From Bacillus sp. 491mf (GTDB lineage: Bacteria; Bacillota; Bacilli; Bacillales; Bacillaceae_G): DNA of 64,000 nt. The position numbers and the translations under genes were made by a program. This document shows positions 44,635 to 54,560 of this stretch, in pieces. Every line of letters starts with the position of its first letter. The first letter of the stretch is position 1. Below the pieces are notes generated by a model. The model was not told where the DNA came from and searched no databases. It worked only from the letters and a program-made list of their open reading frames with translations. The DNA lies in contig NZ_FOLV01000001.1 in assembly GCF_900112415.1 (NCBI RefSeq), positions 124,001 through 188,000 on the forward strand, in the 5' to 3' direction.

Positions 44635-44665
44635 AAGAGTGGCGTTAAGCCACTCTTAATTGTTT
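44635..44665 (+). terminator. Terminator of the phoH gene
   Basis: AAGAGTGGC / GCCACTCTT (44635-44643, 44649-44657), then AATTGTTTT. Confidence 0.75.
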
Positions 44666-44705
44666 TCTATAAACAATAAGCTCTCCCACTAATAGAAGAT
44701 TCATT

Positions 44706-45203
44706 TTATACAATAGTAAATTTTCGAATATATCGAACAGGATTATTGACATTAGAGCCATCACCGAAATAAAGGTGAACAGGGCCATCTTCTTTTAGTG
44801 GCTTTCCATTACTAGAAAAACCGAGAATGGCATCTTTTGCTTCGTGTATTGAAATCGTTGTAATACCAGATTCGGTATGGATTTCTACATGTGTTGCGTC
44901 ATTAGACATTTCTGCGTTTTTTAAAAAGGGTAAAAAAGGTATGCCGAATGTTCCCGTAATAATTTTCTCCTTTTCGAACCTGGCAACGCTTTTATTAACA
45001 GGTGGAAAAATAGCTCCTTCTTTAATTTCACGATCCCAATGCTTGGACGCTTCTTTCGTATATTGTGCTAACTCGCTTATTTCTTCTTTTGGAGTTGTAA
45101 AGTATGTTGTTAAGTCGACTTTTCGATCATCAAAAATCCAGACACTTGGATCAATTGTAATTGGAAAGCGGACATTTCCGTTAATAAATAAGATTTCAGT
45201 CAT
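44706..45203 (-). CDS. Conserved protein, unknown function
   Basis: A 165-residue soluble protein: ILFINGNVRFPITIDPSVWI and DDRKVDLTTYF at the N-terminus, a central helix with AQYTKEASKHWDREIKEGAI, and a strand-rich C-terminal half (HVEIHTESGITTISIHEAKD, GPVHLYFGDGSNVNNPVRYI). I do not recognise a characterised family; homologues seem confined to the B. cereus group and relatives. It is convergent with the phoH gene and divergent from ylaN. Confidence 0.75.
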   Translation of the reverse strand: MTEILFINGNVRFPITIDPSVWIFDDRKVDLTTYFTTPKEEISELAQYTKEASKHWDREIKEGAIFPPVNKSVARFEKEKIITGTFGIPFLPFLKNAEMSNDATHVEIHTESGITTISIHEAKDAILGFSSNGKPLKEDGPVHLYFGDGSNVNNPVRYIRKFTIV

Positions 45204-45356
45204 TATAGTTCCCCCATTTGTCTTATACTCCCACTTTTCAGTATAATAGGACTAGGTACAATTGTCACAGAAAATGTTTCTATTGCAATTTATGAAAACT
45301 ATCGCTAATATTAATAGATAGGATAGGAGAGTAGGACGGAAACGGAGGGAACCAAA

Positions 45357-45641
45357 TTGGCGTCTGAGACAGTAACAAATCATCAGGAAAAGGCACTTGC
45401 CCTTCTACAAGCTGATGCAGAAAAAATATTAAAACTTATTAAGGTGCAAATGGACCACCTTACGATGCCACAGTGTCCATTATATGAAGAGGTACTTGAT
45501 ACACAAATGTTTGGCTTATCCCGTGAAGTTGATTTTGCGGTTCGTCTTGGTCTTATTGTGGAAGAGCAAGGTAAGGAAATTTTAGGAGAATTAGAACGCG
45601 AGTTATCGGCGTTGCATGATGCTTTTACAAACAAACAATAA
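45357..45641 (+). CDS. ylaN: UPF0358 protein YlaN
   Basis: A 94-residue helical protein. In B. subtilis YlaN is needed when iron is scarce and has been reported to bind the ferric uptake regulator Fur and relieve its repression. Family blocks are [40 protein letters not shown] and [13 protein letters not shown] start after CGGAGGGAACCAAA. It precedes ftsW as in B. subtilis. Confidence 0.93.
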   Translation: MASETVTNHQEKALALLQADAEKILKLIKVQMDHLTMPQCPLYEEVLDTQMFGLSREVDFAVRLGLIVEEQGKEILGELERELSALHDAFTNKQ

Positions 45642-45655
45642 TAGCTGGTTCAAAT

Positions 45656-45690
45656 AAAAAGCTCAAACTGAATCAGTTTGAGCTTTTTTT
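45656..45690 (+). terminator. Terminator of ylaN
   Basis: AAAAAGCTCAAACTG / CAGTTTGAGCTTTTT (45656-45670, 45674-45688) followed by TT. Confidence 0.9.
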
Positions 45691-45781
45691 GTGAAAAAAA
45701 CGATTTTTCCTGAAAAAGCAGGAAGAATACAAATAGATATGGAATACAACTGTAAAAAAGAAGAGAGAAAGAGGATTTTGA

Positions 45782-46984
45782 ATGAAAAGAGTCTGGAAGT
45801 CCATAGATTATTCTTTAGTGCTTCCTCTTGTTATTGTATGCGTGCTCGGCGTCATTATGGTGTATAGTGCTAGTTCTATTGTTGCGATTACAAAATATTA
45901 TCCAAAATACGGATGGACGAGCGATCACTTTTTTCGGTCACAGTTAAAAGCGATGTTAATTGGGACAGTTGGATTGATTGTTATTATGTCTATTCCTTTT
46001 CAGGTGTGGCGAAAGCGCATTATTACTGTTTTAATTGTTGTTGTTAGCATTGGTATGCTATTAATAGTTTTAAAATGGGGAACTGTTGTGAATCATGCGA
46101 AATCGTGGGTGTTTGGTGTACAGCCATCGGAATTTGTTAAATTAGGGATTATCATTGTATTAGCCCGTTTTTATGCAAAAAAACAAGCGACTGATGGACC
46201 GATTTGGCATGGTGCTGGTCGAGTGTTTCTTTTTTTGTTCATTTCAATTTGTTTAATTTTGAAACAGCCTGACTTAGGAACAACGTTATTAATTATGTCA
46301 ACGATTGGGATCATGACGTTCTGTTCAGGGGTACCAGTTCAAGTTTGGCTAAAACGAATTGCTCTTACATCAATTATATGGCTTCCGCTCGGATATTTCA
46401 TAGGGAAAACTGTTTTAACACCTGTTCAAATCGCGCGGTTCACTACATTTTGGAATCCGTTTGGAGATGCGCAAGGGAAAGGGTTTCAATTAGTTAATTC
46501 GTTTGTTGGAATTGCTTCTGGTGGTATAGGTGGTAGAGGATTAGGAAATAGCATTCAAAAGTATGGATATTTACCAGAGCCGCATACAGACTTCATCATG
46601 GCAATTGTATCTGAGGAACTCGGGTTTATTGGAGTGGCAATTATTTTAATAGGTTTACTAGTCATTGTCGTTCGTGCTTTTCGAATTGCTCAAAAATGTA
46701 AAGATCCTTTTGGGAGTTTACTTGCAATTGGAATTGGTAGCATGATTGGAGTGCAATCTATTGTAAACTTAGGTGGGATTACGGGAATTATGCCACTTAC
46801 TGGTGTGCCGTTACCATTTGTTAGTTTTGGTGGTACTTCTTTAGTGTCAACTCTAGCTGCTATGGGAGTCTTATTAAATGTAGCTAGTTTTGTAAAACAG
46901 CAAGAAAAAAGAGAGCAGCAAGAGCGAGAACAACAACAACAACAACAACCTAAACAAGAGAGACATCTTGTTGTTGTAAAATAA
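45782..46984 (+). CDS. ftsW: Septal peptidoglycan glycosyltransferase FtsW
   Basis: A SEDS-family lipid II polymerase of the division septum with about ten transmembrane helices and 400 residues. SEDS landmarks are DYSLVLPLVIVCVLGVIMVY at the N-terminus, SWVFGVQPSEFVKLGIIIVL (catalytic region in a periplasm-facing loop nearby), QPDLGTTLLI, and LPEPHTDFIMAIVSEELG with FVSFGGTSL. The cytoplasmic tail is a Gln/Glu-rich run encoded by repeated CAA codons. The gene precedes pycA, as in B. subtilis, which separates it from other SEDS paralogues such as SpoVE. Confidence 0.93.
   Translation: MKRVWKSIDYSLVLPLVIVCVLGVIMVYSASSIVAITKYYPKYGWTSDHFFRSQLKAMLIGTVGLIVIMSIPFQVWRKRIITVLIVVVSIGMLLIVLKWGTVVNHAKSWVFGVQPSEFVKLGIIIVLARFYAKKQATDGPIWHGAGRVFLFLFISICLILKQPDLGTTLLIMSTIGIMTFCSGVPVQVWLKRIALTSIIWLPLGYFIGKTVLTPVQIARFTTFWNPFGDAQGKGFQLVNSFVGIASGGIGGRGLGNSIQKYGYLPEPHTDFIMAIVSEELGFIGVAIILIGLLVIVVRAFRIAQKCKDPFGSLLAIGIGSMIGVQSIVNLGGITGIMPLTGVPLPFVSFGGTSLVSTLAAMGVLLNVASFVKQQEKREQQEREQQQQQQPKQERHLVVVK
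46931..46948 (+). repeat. CAA trinucleotide run in ftsW
   Basis: Six consecutive CAA codons encode six glutamines near the FtsW C-terminus, with further CAG and GAG codons around them. Length changes would keep the frame and alter only the tail. Confidence 0.7.
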
Positions 46985-47020
46985 AGAAGCTTTGTACATT
47001 TGTACAAAGCTTCTTTTATT
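46983..47020 (+). terminator. Terminator of ftsW
   Basis: AAAGAAGCTTTGTACA / TGTACAAAGCTTCTTT (46983-46998, 47001-47016) followed by TATTT. Confidence 0.85.
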
Positions 47021-47108
47021 TCCATGGATTTTGGAAAAAAAGATGATTATTTTATTATTTTACAATAAAGAGTATGTCACATATAGATAAATGTGTTCTA
47101 CAAAAAGG

Positions 47109-47138
47109 TTGGTTGCTTCTTTCGTTTTATGCTATACT
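47109..47138 (+). promoter_or_regulatory. Candidate pycA promoter with extended -10
   Basis: TTGGTT (47109-47114), 18 bases, TATACT (47133-47138) preceded by TGC. This gives a leader of about 175 bases within the 336-base gap. I see no riboswitch or T-box features in that leader. Confidence 0.5.
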
Positions 47139-47320
47139 AATTTTGTCGGATAATATAGACAGAGTGCTTATCATTTGTAGAAAAATGAGGTATGATGAAT
47201 AAAAATAAGCTGAAGCTTGCACGCAGTGAAAAAGTAATGCTGGAAGTGAAGTACTTACTCCCACTAAATCGGGACAGGTTTATAGCGTTATGAATGGTAG
47301 GAAAATAGAGGGGGAAAATC

Positions 47321-50300
47321 ATGAAAAAGTTGCAACGCATTCAAAAAGTATTAGTAGCTAACCGCGGCGAAATTGCGATTCGTGTGTTTCGTGCTTGTAC
47401 AGAATTAGGACTACGCACAGTTGCGATTTACTCGAAAGAAGATAGCGGTTCATATCATCGCTATAAAGCAGATGAAGCGTATTTGGTAGGAGAAGGAAAA
47501 AAACCAATTGATGCATATCTTGATATTGAGGGTATTATTGAAATTGCTAAAAGTAATCATATTGATGCAATTCATCCGGGATACGGATTTTTGTCAGAAA
47601 ATATCCAATTTGCAAAACGTTGCGAAGAAGAGGGAATTATTTTTATCGGTCCAAAGAGTAAGCATTTAGACATGTTTGGAGATAAAGTAAAGGCAAGAAC
47701 GCAAGCGCAATTGGCGAATATCCCTGTTATTCCTGGTAGTGATGGTCCTATAAATGCACTTGAAGAAGTAGAAGAGTTTGCTAAAAAGCATAATTACCCA
47801 ATTATTATTAAAGCAGCTCTTGGTGGCGGTGGCCGCGGGATGCGGATTGTACGAACTGCAGACGAATTAAAGGAAGCGTATGATCGTGCGAAATCCGAGG
47901 CGAAGGCGGCATTTGGGAACGATGAAGTATATGTTGAAAAATTTGTTGAAAATCCTAAACATATTGAAGTACAAATATTAGCAGATGAACATGGGAATAT
48001 CGTTCATCTATATGAGCGTGATTGTTCTGTACAGCGCAGGCATCAAAAAGTTGTAGAAGTAGCACCAAGTGTGTCTCTTCCAGTTGAACTGCGCGATCGT
48101 ATTTGTGAGGCGGCAGTTCAATTAACGAAAAATGTTAATTATGTGAACGCGGGGACAGTTGAGTTTCTTGTAAGAGGAAATGAATTCTATTTCATTGAAG
48201 TGAATCCACGTGTCCAAGTAGAACATACAATTACAGAAATGATTACAGGTATTGATATCGTTCAATCACAAATTTTAATTGCGGACGGATATGCTCTGCA
48301 TAGTGAAAAAATAAGTATTCCAAAACAAAAAGATATTATTACACATGGATTTGCAATTCAATCCCGTGTGACAACAGAAGATCCGCTTAATAATTTCATG
48401 CCAGATACGGGGAAAATTATGGCGTATCGTTCTGGTGGCGGTTTTGGGGTTCGTTTAGATACAGGAAATAGCTTCCAAGGTGCAGTTATTACACCATATT
48501 ATGACTCATTACTTGTAAAAGTAACAACTTGGGCATTAACGTTTGAACAAGCGGCAGCTAAAATGGAACGTAACTTAAAAGAATTCCGTATTCGGGGCAT
48601 TAAAACTAACATTCCATTTTTAGAAAATGTTGTGAAACACCGAAACTTTTTATCTGGAGAATATGATACATCATTTATCGATTCCTCACCGGAACTATTC
48701 GTATTTCCAAAGCGAAAAGACCGTGGTACAAAAATGCTATCGTATATTGGCACGGTAACAGTAAATGGATTCCCTGGAGTAGGGAGACAAGAAAAACCGA
48801 TTTTTGCAGAAGCGCGCATTCCAAACATAAAACATTCTGAACCAATTCTAACTGGTACGAAGCAAATTTTAGATGAGCGTGGAGCAAATGGATTAGTAAA
48901 ATGGGTTCAAGAACAAAAGCAAGTTTTATTAACTGATACTACATTTCGCGATGCACATCAATCGTTATTAGCGACACGTATTCGTACACAAGAGTTGAAC
49001 CAAATTGCTGAACCAACAGCAAGAATGTTACCGAATTTATTTTCAGCAGAAATGTGGGGCGGAGCAACATTTGATGTCGCGTATCGTTTCTTAAAAGAAG
49101 ATCCGTGGGAACGTTTATTACAATTACGTGAGAGTATGCCAAATGTATTATTCCAAATGCTTCTTCGTGCATCAAATGCAGTAGGATATAAAAATTATCC
49201 AGATAACTTAATTCAAATGTTTGTGGAATGTTCTGCGCAGGCGGGTATTGATGTATTCCGTATTTTTGATAGCTTAAACTGGGTAGAAGGTATGCGTGTT
49301 GCAATTGATGCTGTGCGTCAAAACGGTAAAATTGCAGAGGCAACAATGTGCTACACAGGTGATATCCATGATCCAATGCGCAGTAAATATGATTTAAATT
49401 ACTATAAAAACTTAGCAAAAGAGTTAGAAGCATCTGGTGCTCATATTTTAGGGATTAAAGATATGGCAGGGTTATTAAAACCAAATGCAGCATACGACCT
49501 AATATCCGCATTAAAAGAAACGGTATCGATTCCAGTGCATCTTCATACGCATGATACGAGTGGAAATGGTGTATTAACATATGTGAAAGCAATTGAAGCT
49601 GGTGTTGATATTGTAGATGTTGCGGTAAGTTCTATGGCCGGTTTAACATCTCAGCCAAGCGCTAATACATTGTTCTATGCATTGGAAGGAAACGAAAGAC
49701 AACCGAATGTGGATGTGAATTCGTTAGAGAAACTCTCTCATTATTGGGAAGATGTTCGTAAATATTATTCTTCATTTGAAAGTGGAATGAATGCACCGCA
49801 TACAGAAGTGTACATGCATGAAATGCCAGGCGGTCAATACAGTAATCTACAGCAACAGGCGAAAGCTGTCGGATTAGGAGATCGTTTTGATGAAGTGAAA
49901 GTAATGTATCGCCGCGTTAATGATATGTTCGGTGATATCGTGAAAGTAACGCCATCATCAAAGGTAGTCGGTGATATGGCTCTATTTATGGTGCAAAATC
50001 ATTTAACAGAGAAAGATATTTATGAGCGTGGTCATGCATTAGATTTCCCAGGGTCAGTTGTCGAAATGTTCTCGGGTGATCTTGGACAACCGTTTGGTGG
50101 TTTCCCTAAAGAGTTACAAGAGATTATTCTAAAAGGAAAAGAGCCTTTAACAGTAAGACCAGGTGAATTATTAGAGCCAATCGACTTTGAAGCATTAAAA
50201 GAAGAATTATTCCATAAACTCGGTCGTGAAGTAACGATGTTTGATATTGTAGCGTATGCGTTATATCCGAAAGTATTTATGGATTATCAAAAAACTGCAG

Positions 50301-50767
50301 AGCGATATGGAAATATTTCCGTTCTTGATACACCGACATTCTTCTATGGAATGAGACTTGGTGAGGAAATTGGTGTGGAAATTGAACGCGGTAAAACGTT
50401 AATTGTAAAATTAATTTCGATTGGAGAACCACAATTAGATGGTACACGTGTTATCTATTTTGAATTTAATGGACAGCCTCGTGAAATTGTTGTAAAAGAT
50501 GAAAGTGTTAAAGCAACTGTTTCGCAACGAGTGAAAGGGAATCGTGAAAATCCAAGTCATATTAATGCAACAATGCCGGGAACTGTAATTAAAGTGGTGG
50601 TAAAAGAAGAAGAGCTAGTGAAAAAAGGTGATACCATGGCAATTACAGAAGCGATGAAAATGGAAACAACTGTACAAGCTCCATTTACTGGCACGGTGAA
50701 AAAAGTGTATGTGAAAGACGGAGAGGCAATTCAAACAGGTGATTTGCTGATTGAATTAGAGCAATAA
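47321..50767 (+). CDS. pycA: Pyruvate carboxylase
   Basis: Biotin enzyme that carboxylates pyruvate to oxaloacetate and refills the citrate cycle. The full 1148-residue single-chain form is present: biotin carboxylase domain (1-455) with GGGGRGMRIV and IEVNPRVQVEHT, carboxyltransferase domain (about 530-830) with LLTDTTFRDAHQSLLATR and HLHTHDTSGNG, allosteric PT domain, and a C-terminal biotin domain with the modified lysine K1113 in EAMKMET. Activity is controlled in B. subtilis through DarB and in Listeria directly by c-di-AMP. GAGGGGGAAAATC precedes ATG. Confidence 0.98.
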   Translation: MKKLQRIQKVLVANRGEIAIRVFRACTELGLRTVAIYSKEDSGSYHRYKADEAYLVGEGKKPIDAYLDIEGIIEIAKSNHIDAIHPGYGFLSENIQFAKRCEEEGIIFIGPKSKHLDMFGDKVKARTQAQLANIPVIPGSDGPINALEEVEEFAKKHNYPIIIKAALGGGGRGMRIVRTADELKEAYDRAKSEAKAAFGNDEVYVEKFVENPKHIEVQILADEHGNIVHLYERDCSVQRRHQKVVEVAPSVSLPVELRDRICEAAVQLTKNVNYVNAGTVEFLVRGNEFYFIEVNPRVQVEHTITEMITGIDIVQSQILIADGYALHSEKISIPKQKDIITHGFAIQSRVTTEDPLNNFMPDTGKIMAYRSGGGFGVRLDTGNSFQGAVITPYYDSLLVKVTTWALTFEQAAAKMERNLKEFRIRGIKTNIPFLENVVKHRNFLSGEYDTSFIDSSPELFVFPKRKDRGTKMLSYIGTVTVNGFPGVGRQEKPIFAEARIPNIKHSEPILTGTKQILDERGANGLVKWVQEQKQVLLTDTTFRDAHQSLLATRIRTQELNQIAEPTARMLPNLFSAEMWGGATFDVAYRFLKEDPWERLLQLRESMPNVLFQMLLRASNAVGYKNYPDNLIQMFVECSAQAGIDVFRIFDSLNWVEGMRVAIDAVRQNGKIAEATMCYTGDIHDPMRSKYDLNYYKNLAKELEASGAHILGIKDMAGLLKPNAAYDLISALKETVSIPVHLHTHDTSGNGVLTYVKAIEAGVDIVDVAVSSMAGLTSQPSANTLFYALEGNERQPNVDVNSLEKLSHYWEDVRKYYSSFESGMNAPHTEVYMHEMPGGQYSNLQQQAKAVGLGDRFDEVKVMYRRVNDMFGDIVKVTPSSKVVGDMALFMVQNHLTEKDIYERGHALDFPGSVVEMFSGDLGQPFGGFPKELQEIILKGKEPLTVRPGELLEPIDFEALKEELFHKLGREVTMFDIVAYALYPKVFMDYQKTAERYGNISVLDTPTFFYGMRLGEEIGVEIERGKTLIVKLISIGEPQLDGTRVIYFEFNGQPREIVVKDESVKATVSQRVKGNRENPSHINATMPGTVIKVVVKEEELVKKGDTMAITEAMKMETTVQAPFTGTVKKVYVKDGEAIQTGDLLIELEQ

Positions 50768-50799
50768 AATAAGGCTATCACTTGAATTTTGAAAATAAT

Positions 50800-50834
50800 A
50801 AAGAGCTGCTTTAGTGCAGCTCTTTTTCTTTTTT
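50800..50834. terminator. Terminator between pycA and ctaA
   Basis: AAAGAGCTGC / GCAGCTCTTT (50800-50809, 50816-50825) followed by a T-rich run. Confidence 0.85.
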
Positions 50835-50866
50835 GAAAATAATAACTTGCCGAAAGAGACAAGTTA

Positions 50867-51814
50867 TTATGATAGTTTTGTTTGTTTAGTAGTACGGTTT
50901 ATTTCTGTTTTTTTCATGTTGGTTTTACTGCGTGTTCCTAGTATAACTAAATAGCATAATACAGCAAATAAACATGATATAAAGAGCGAGTGAAGAAGTG
51001 ACATTGCTAAGCTTGCGTCTGTGTATACAACTAAAATACCAACGATTGCTTGACATGTTACAAGAATAAAAGCTGTAATCCACCCATAACATATAACCTT
51101 TTGTTGTTTATAATGCCTAATAGCTATCATCATGGCATATAAAACCCAAGCGAAAATTAACATAGCAGCGATCCGATGCCCCATTTGTACCCATTCATGA
51201 TATTGCGTGGGTAGAGGGCTGTTTTTACTGCATAATGGGAAAATCGGACAGGCCAAGCTTGCGTGCTCATGCCGTACTAATGCTCCTGTATAGACAACAA
51301 GGTAACTGTAAATTGTTACACCATAAATGTGAAATTTCATCTTTTTATCAATAACAAGTGAATAGGCATCAAATTTCTTATCGATTTCAAAAATGAGAAG
51401 TGTTAATAAAATAACAGCAGCAAATGAAATAAGGGAAATACCGAAATGAATTGCTAGTACAGCCGGAACTTGCCCCCATACAACCGCAGCAGCGCCCATT
51501 AGCGCTTGCGCTATTAAAAACACGAAAGATAAAATAGCAAGTGCTTTTGTTTCACGAACGTGTCCATAATATTTCCAAGATAAGATACATAGCAATGTAA
51601 CGAGAATTCCTGCAGAACCGGAAGTGAGGCGGTGACTTAGCTCAATAATTGTTTCCATTGATAAATTCGAAGGAACTAATTCTCCATTACATAGCGGCCA
51701 GGATTTACCGCAGCCTTGTCCAGAGCCAGTTTTAGTAACTAATGCCCCGCCAAGAAGAACAAATAATAAATCAAGACTTGTAATGACTGCTAACCATTTT
51801 ATAAAGCGTTGCAA
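50867..51814 (-). CDS. ctaA: Heme A synthase
   Basis: An eight-helix membrane enzyme that oxidises the C8 methyl of heme O to give heme A for the caa3 and aa3 oxidases. The 315-residue protein has the conserved [21 protein letters not shown] loop with its cysteine pair near residues 35-42, ELSHRLTSG with an axial histidine, [10 protein letters not shown], and in the second half [17 protein letters not shown] and QMGHRIAAM. It lies divergent from ctaB, as in B. subtilis. GAAAAGGATTGC precedes the start. Confidence 0.96.
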   Translation of the reverse strand: MQRFIKWLAVITSLDLLFVLLGGALVTKTGSGQGCGKSWPLCNGELVPSNLSMETIIELSHRLTSGSAGILVTLLCILSWKYYGHVRETKALAILSFVFLIAQALMGAAAVVWGQVPAVLAIHFGISLISFAAVILLTLLIFEIDKKFDAYSLVIDKKMKFHIYGVTIYSYLVVYTGALVRHEHASLACPIFPLCSKNSPLPTQYHEWVQMGHRIAAMLIFAWVLYAMMIAIRHYKQQKVICYGWITAFILVTCQAIVGILVVYTDASLAMSLLHSLFISCLFAVLCYLVILGTRSKTNMKKTEINRTTKQTKLS

Positions 51815-52461
51815 TCCTTTTCACCAGCTTTCAATTTCAAAGTTATTGTGCAATATTTTAATAAAATAAAGTGAAACTTCCCTCGCTGTTGTTTTTCATC
51901 CTTACCAAGGGTTAGTTAAACTAATTTGGCGCATACGAGTAGTTCCCAACCGATATACTATATGTCTTCAGAATATTAAGGTGGAGTCCTTACTACTTGT
52001 AGATAGCCATACATGTTATAGAAACAGAAATGCACTACAGTCCTATGATATATAAAATCTGATAAAATAGCAAAGGGGACAGAAAATGTGACGAGAAGAA
52101 AAAAAATCATTAACATTTTGAACATAAATTGCTAATTTTATCAAAAAAAAGTGAGTTTTATAAATAAATAAGCGGAAATACATGCGGAATTTGACAAAAT
52201 AGTTTATTATAAAAGAGAATTACGTTCTATGATTGATGAAGGAGTAGGAAACTTATTGAGTTATAGACACAAAAAGTTCATGTTTTCTTCACAATTTCTT
52301 CATGAAATATGTTTTAATATATTCGAGCGAGAAGTGTATATTAATAGTGAAACCATAAAACAACATTTCTACTGTAATAATATTGCTATATAAAAGCGCG
52401 ATGTTTTATTTTAAGTAAATGGACAAAAGAAAGATGGAAGTTTTAAGAGGGGGTTAAAGTG
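51815..52461. other. ctaA-ctaB divergent control region
   Basis: At 647 bases this is the longest gene-free stretch in the window. It holds a family B repeat next to ctaA (51858-51955). TTCACAATTTCTTCATGAAAT (52285 region) lies where a ResD-type activator might bind upstream of ctaB, but I could not define a promoter. The rest shows no coding signal. Confidence 0.5.
51858..51955 (-). repeat. Family B repeat upstream of ctaA
   Basis: On the minus strand it has GCGCCAAATTAGTTTAACTA, then AAGGATGAAAAACAACAGCG and ends GGAAGTTTCACTTTATT. The ATG at 51899 in the conserved GGATGAAAA opens 13 codons to a TAA before the ctaA start. It ends about 50 bases upstream of ctaA. Confidence 0.6.
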
Positions 52462-53385
52462 ATGAACCATGCAACAAGTGAACTGCATGATGAGTCAGCT
52501 GTAACAATTGTACCGGAAACAACACGTGTACAAGATTTATTAGCGCTCGTTAAGATGGGGATTGTAAATTCCAATACACTTACTGTATTTACAGGCATTT
52601 GGTTAGCTTTACATTTCAATGGATTGAATGTTGTGGACCATCTAGATAAAATGTTTTTTACAATCGTCGGCTCTGCTTTAATTATGGCGGGGGCATGTAG
52701 CTTAAATAACTATATTGACCGCGATATTGATCATTTAATGGAACGAACAAAAAATCGTCCAACAGTAACAGGAAAATATAAACCTGGATTCGCATTAACA
52801 TTAGGTATTACAATTTCGCTTCTAGGCTTTGTATTTTTACTATTTACAACACCGATGGCAGCATTTATTGGTTTTATTGGTTTCTTTACGTATGTTGTTC
52901 TGTATTCATTATGGACAAAGCGAAAATATACGTTAAATACAGTAGTAGGTAGTGTATCAGGTGCAGTACCGCCTTTAATCGGTTGGGCAGCTGTTGATCC
53001 AAGTTTGAGTAATCCTATTCCTTGGATGCTATTCTTAATTATGTTTGTTTGGCAAATTCCACATTTCCTCGCACTTGCGATGAAACGTGTTGAAGAATAT
53101 CGCAATGCAGGTATTCCAATGCTTCCTGTTGCGCATGGATTTGATATTACAAAGCGTCAAATTATGATTTGGACAGTATGTTTATTACCACTGCCATTTT
53201 ATATGAGTGCACTTGGAGTAACATTTATGGTAATTGCAACATTGCTTAACATCGGTTGGATCGTTTTAGGGTTTTATGGCTTCCGAAAGAAAGATGACAT
53301 CAAATGGTCCGTGCAAATGTTTGTATACTCCTTAAATTACTTAACAATCTTATTTATTTCAATGATTGTTGTAACTTTCTTCTAA
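52462..53385 (+). CDS. ctaB: Protoheme IX farnesyltransferase (heme O synthase)
   Basis: A UbiA-family polytopic membrane prenyltransferase that adds the farnesyl group to heme B, making heme O, the substrate of CtaA. The 307-residue protein has the two aspartate-rich motifs [19 protein letters not shown] (about 88-106) and the second-half counterpart [15 protein letters not shown] with ITKRQIM, among about nine helices. ATG 52462 follows AGAGGGGG by 8 bases. First gene of ctaBCDEF. Confidence 0.96.
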   Translation: MNHATSELHDESAVTIVPETTRVQDLLALVKMGIVNSNTLTVFTGIWLALHFNGLNVVDHLDKMFFTIVGSALIMAGACSLNNYIDRDIDHLMERTKNRPTVTGKYKPGFALTLGITISLLGFVFLLFTTPMAAFIGFIGFFTYVVLYSLWTKRKYTLNTVVGSVSGAVPPLIGWAAVDPSLSNPIPWMLFLIMFVWQIPHFLALAMKRVEEYRNAGIPMLPVAHGFDITKRQIMIWTVCLLPLPFYMSALGVTFMVIATLLNIGWIVLGFYGFRKKDDIKWSVQMFVYSLNYLTILFISMIVVTFF

Positions 53386-53477
53386 GACAACGACATGAGG
53401 GGATTTCTTTACGTTGAGATTTACTTTACTTACTATAAAGTACAATCTAAATAACAAAGAAAGTGGGGGTTGTTTGC

Positions 53478-54527
53478 ATGAAGAAACAGTGGCGATTGCT
53501 TTCGCTCGTTTCACTAGTGGCTTTACTGTTAGGGGGATGCGGTAAAGCCTTTCAATCTACTTTGATACCACAAGGTGAAGTAGCAAAAATGCAATATGAT
53601 TTATTGTTATTAGCTAGCGCAATCATGATTGGTGTTGTTCTTGTTGTTACGATTATTTTCTTGTATGTAATTGTTCGTTTCCGCCAAAGGAAAGGACAGG
53701 AAAATTATATTCCAAAGCAAGTAGAAGGAAATCACAAGCTAGAAATTATATGGACAGTCATTCCGATTTTACTTTTATTGGTGTTAGCTGTCCCTACTGT
53801 TACATATACGTTTAAACTTGCTGACGTTAGTGGAATGGAGAAAAAGAATATTGATAAAGATACAATCGTTGTTGATGTAACAGCGAATCTTTATTGGTGG
53901 GAATTTTCTTACAATAATGAAAAATTAGTAACTTCGCAAGATTTAGTCATCCCTACAGGTAAAAAAGTGTATTTAAATTTAAAAGGTTCTGATATCAAAC
54001 ACTCATTTTGGGTGCCATCTTTAGCTGGAAAAATGGATACAAATCCAGATAATGTAAACAAAATGTGGATTAAAGCGGATAAAGAAGGCACATATAATGG
54101 TTTTTGTGCAGAATTTTGTGGCCCATCGCATGCTTTAATGCAATTTAAAGTGAAAGCTCTTAATGAAAGCGAGTACAAAAAATGGGTTGCTAGTATGAAA
54201 GAATTAGATGGTAAGAAAGCTGTTGCTTCCACGCAAGAGCAAGATGGAAAACAAATTTTTGAAAAGAGTTGTATGGGTTGTCATGCAGTTGGATCAAATG
54301 ATAGCAGACCACCTTCTGCACGTATCGCACCTAATTTAGCAAATTTTGCAGATCGTGATTTGGTTGCGGGAATTGCTGAAAATAATGAACAAAACGTAAA
54401 AAAATGGTTAAAAGACCCTGAAAGCATGAAACCAGGAAATAAAATGACTGGAAAATACGGTAATCTTACTGATGATCAAGTAGAGGCATTAAATGCTTAC
54501 TTGAAAACATTAAAAGTTGAAAAGTAA
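53478..54527 (+). CDS. ctaC: Cytochrome c oxidase subunit II with fused cytochrome c (caa3)
   Basis: Subunit II of the caa3 oxidase; it takes electrons into CuA. The 349-residue protein begins with a lipoprotein signal (lipobox LLGG-C at about residue 21), then two transmembrane helices (about 39-62 and 87-106). The CuA domain follows with the ligand cluster FCAEFCGPSHALM. The C-terminal cytochrome c domain has heme motif CMGCH and a distal methionine in MKPGNKM. ATG 53478 is preferred over the upstream GTG 53463 because GGGGG lies before it. Confidence 0.96.
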   Translation: MKKQWRLLSLVSLVALLLGGCGKAFQSTLIPQGEVAKMQYDLLLLASAIMIGVVLVVTIIFLYVIVRFRQRKGQENYIPKQVEGNHKLEIIWTVIPILLLLVLAVPTVTYTFKLADVSGMEKKNIDKDTIVVDVTANLYWWEFSYNNEKLVTSQDLVIPTGKKVYLNLKGSDIKHSFWVPSLAGKMDTNPDNVNKMWIKADKEGTYNGFCAEFCGPSHALMQFKVKALNESEYKKWVASMKELDGKKAVASTQEQDGKQIFEKSCMGCHAVGSNDSRPPSARIAPNLANFADRDLVAGIAENNEQNVKKWLKDPESMKPGNKMTGKYGNLTDDQVEALNAYLKTLKVEK

Positions 54528-54560
54528 CGAGAAACTATTTGCGAAGGGGAGGTTGAAAAC

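Noticed and set aside
47020-47320. T-box or other riboswitch in the pycA leader
   Set aside because: No T-box sequence (TGGnACCGCG-like) and no terminator or antiterminator pair was found in the leader.
52191-52213. TTGACA ... TATAAA as a ctaB promoter
   Set aside because: Spacing between the two hexamers is only about 11 bases and the site lies about 250 bases upstream; not convincing as a sigma-A promoter.
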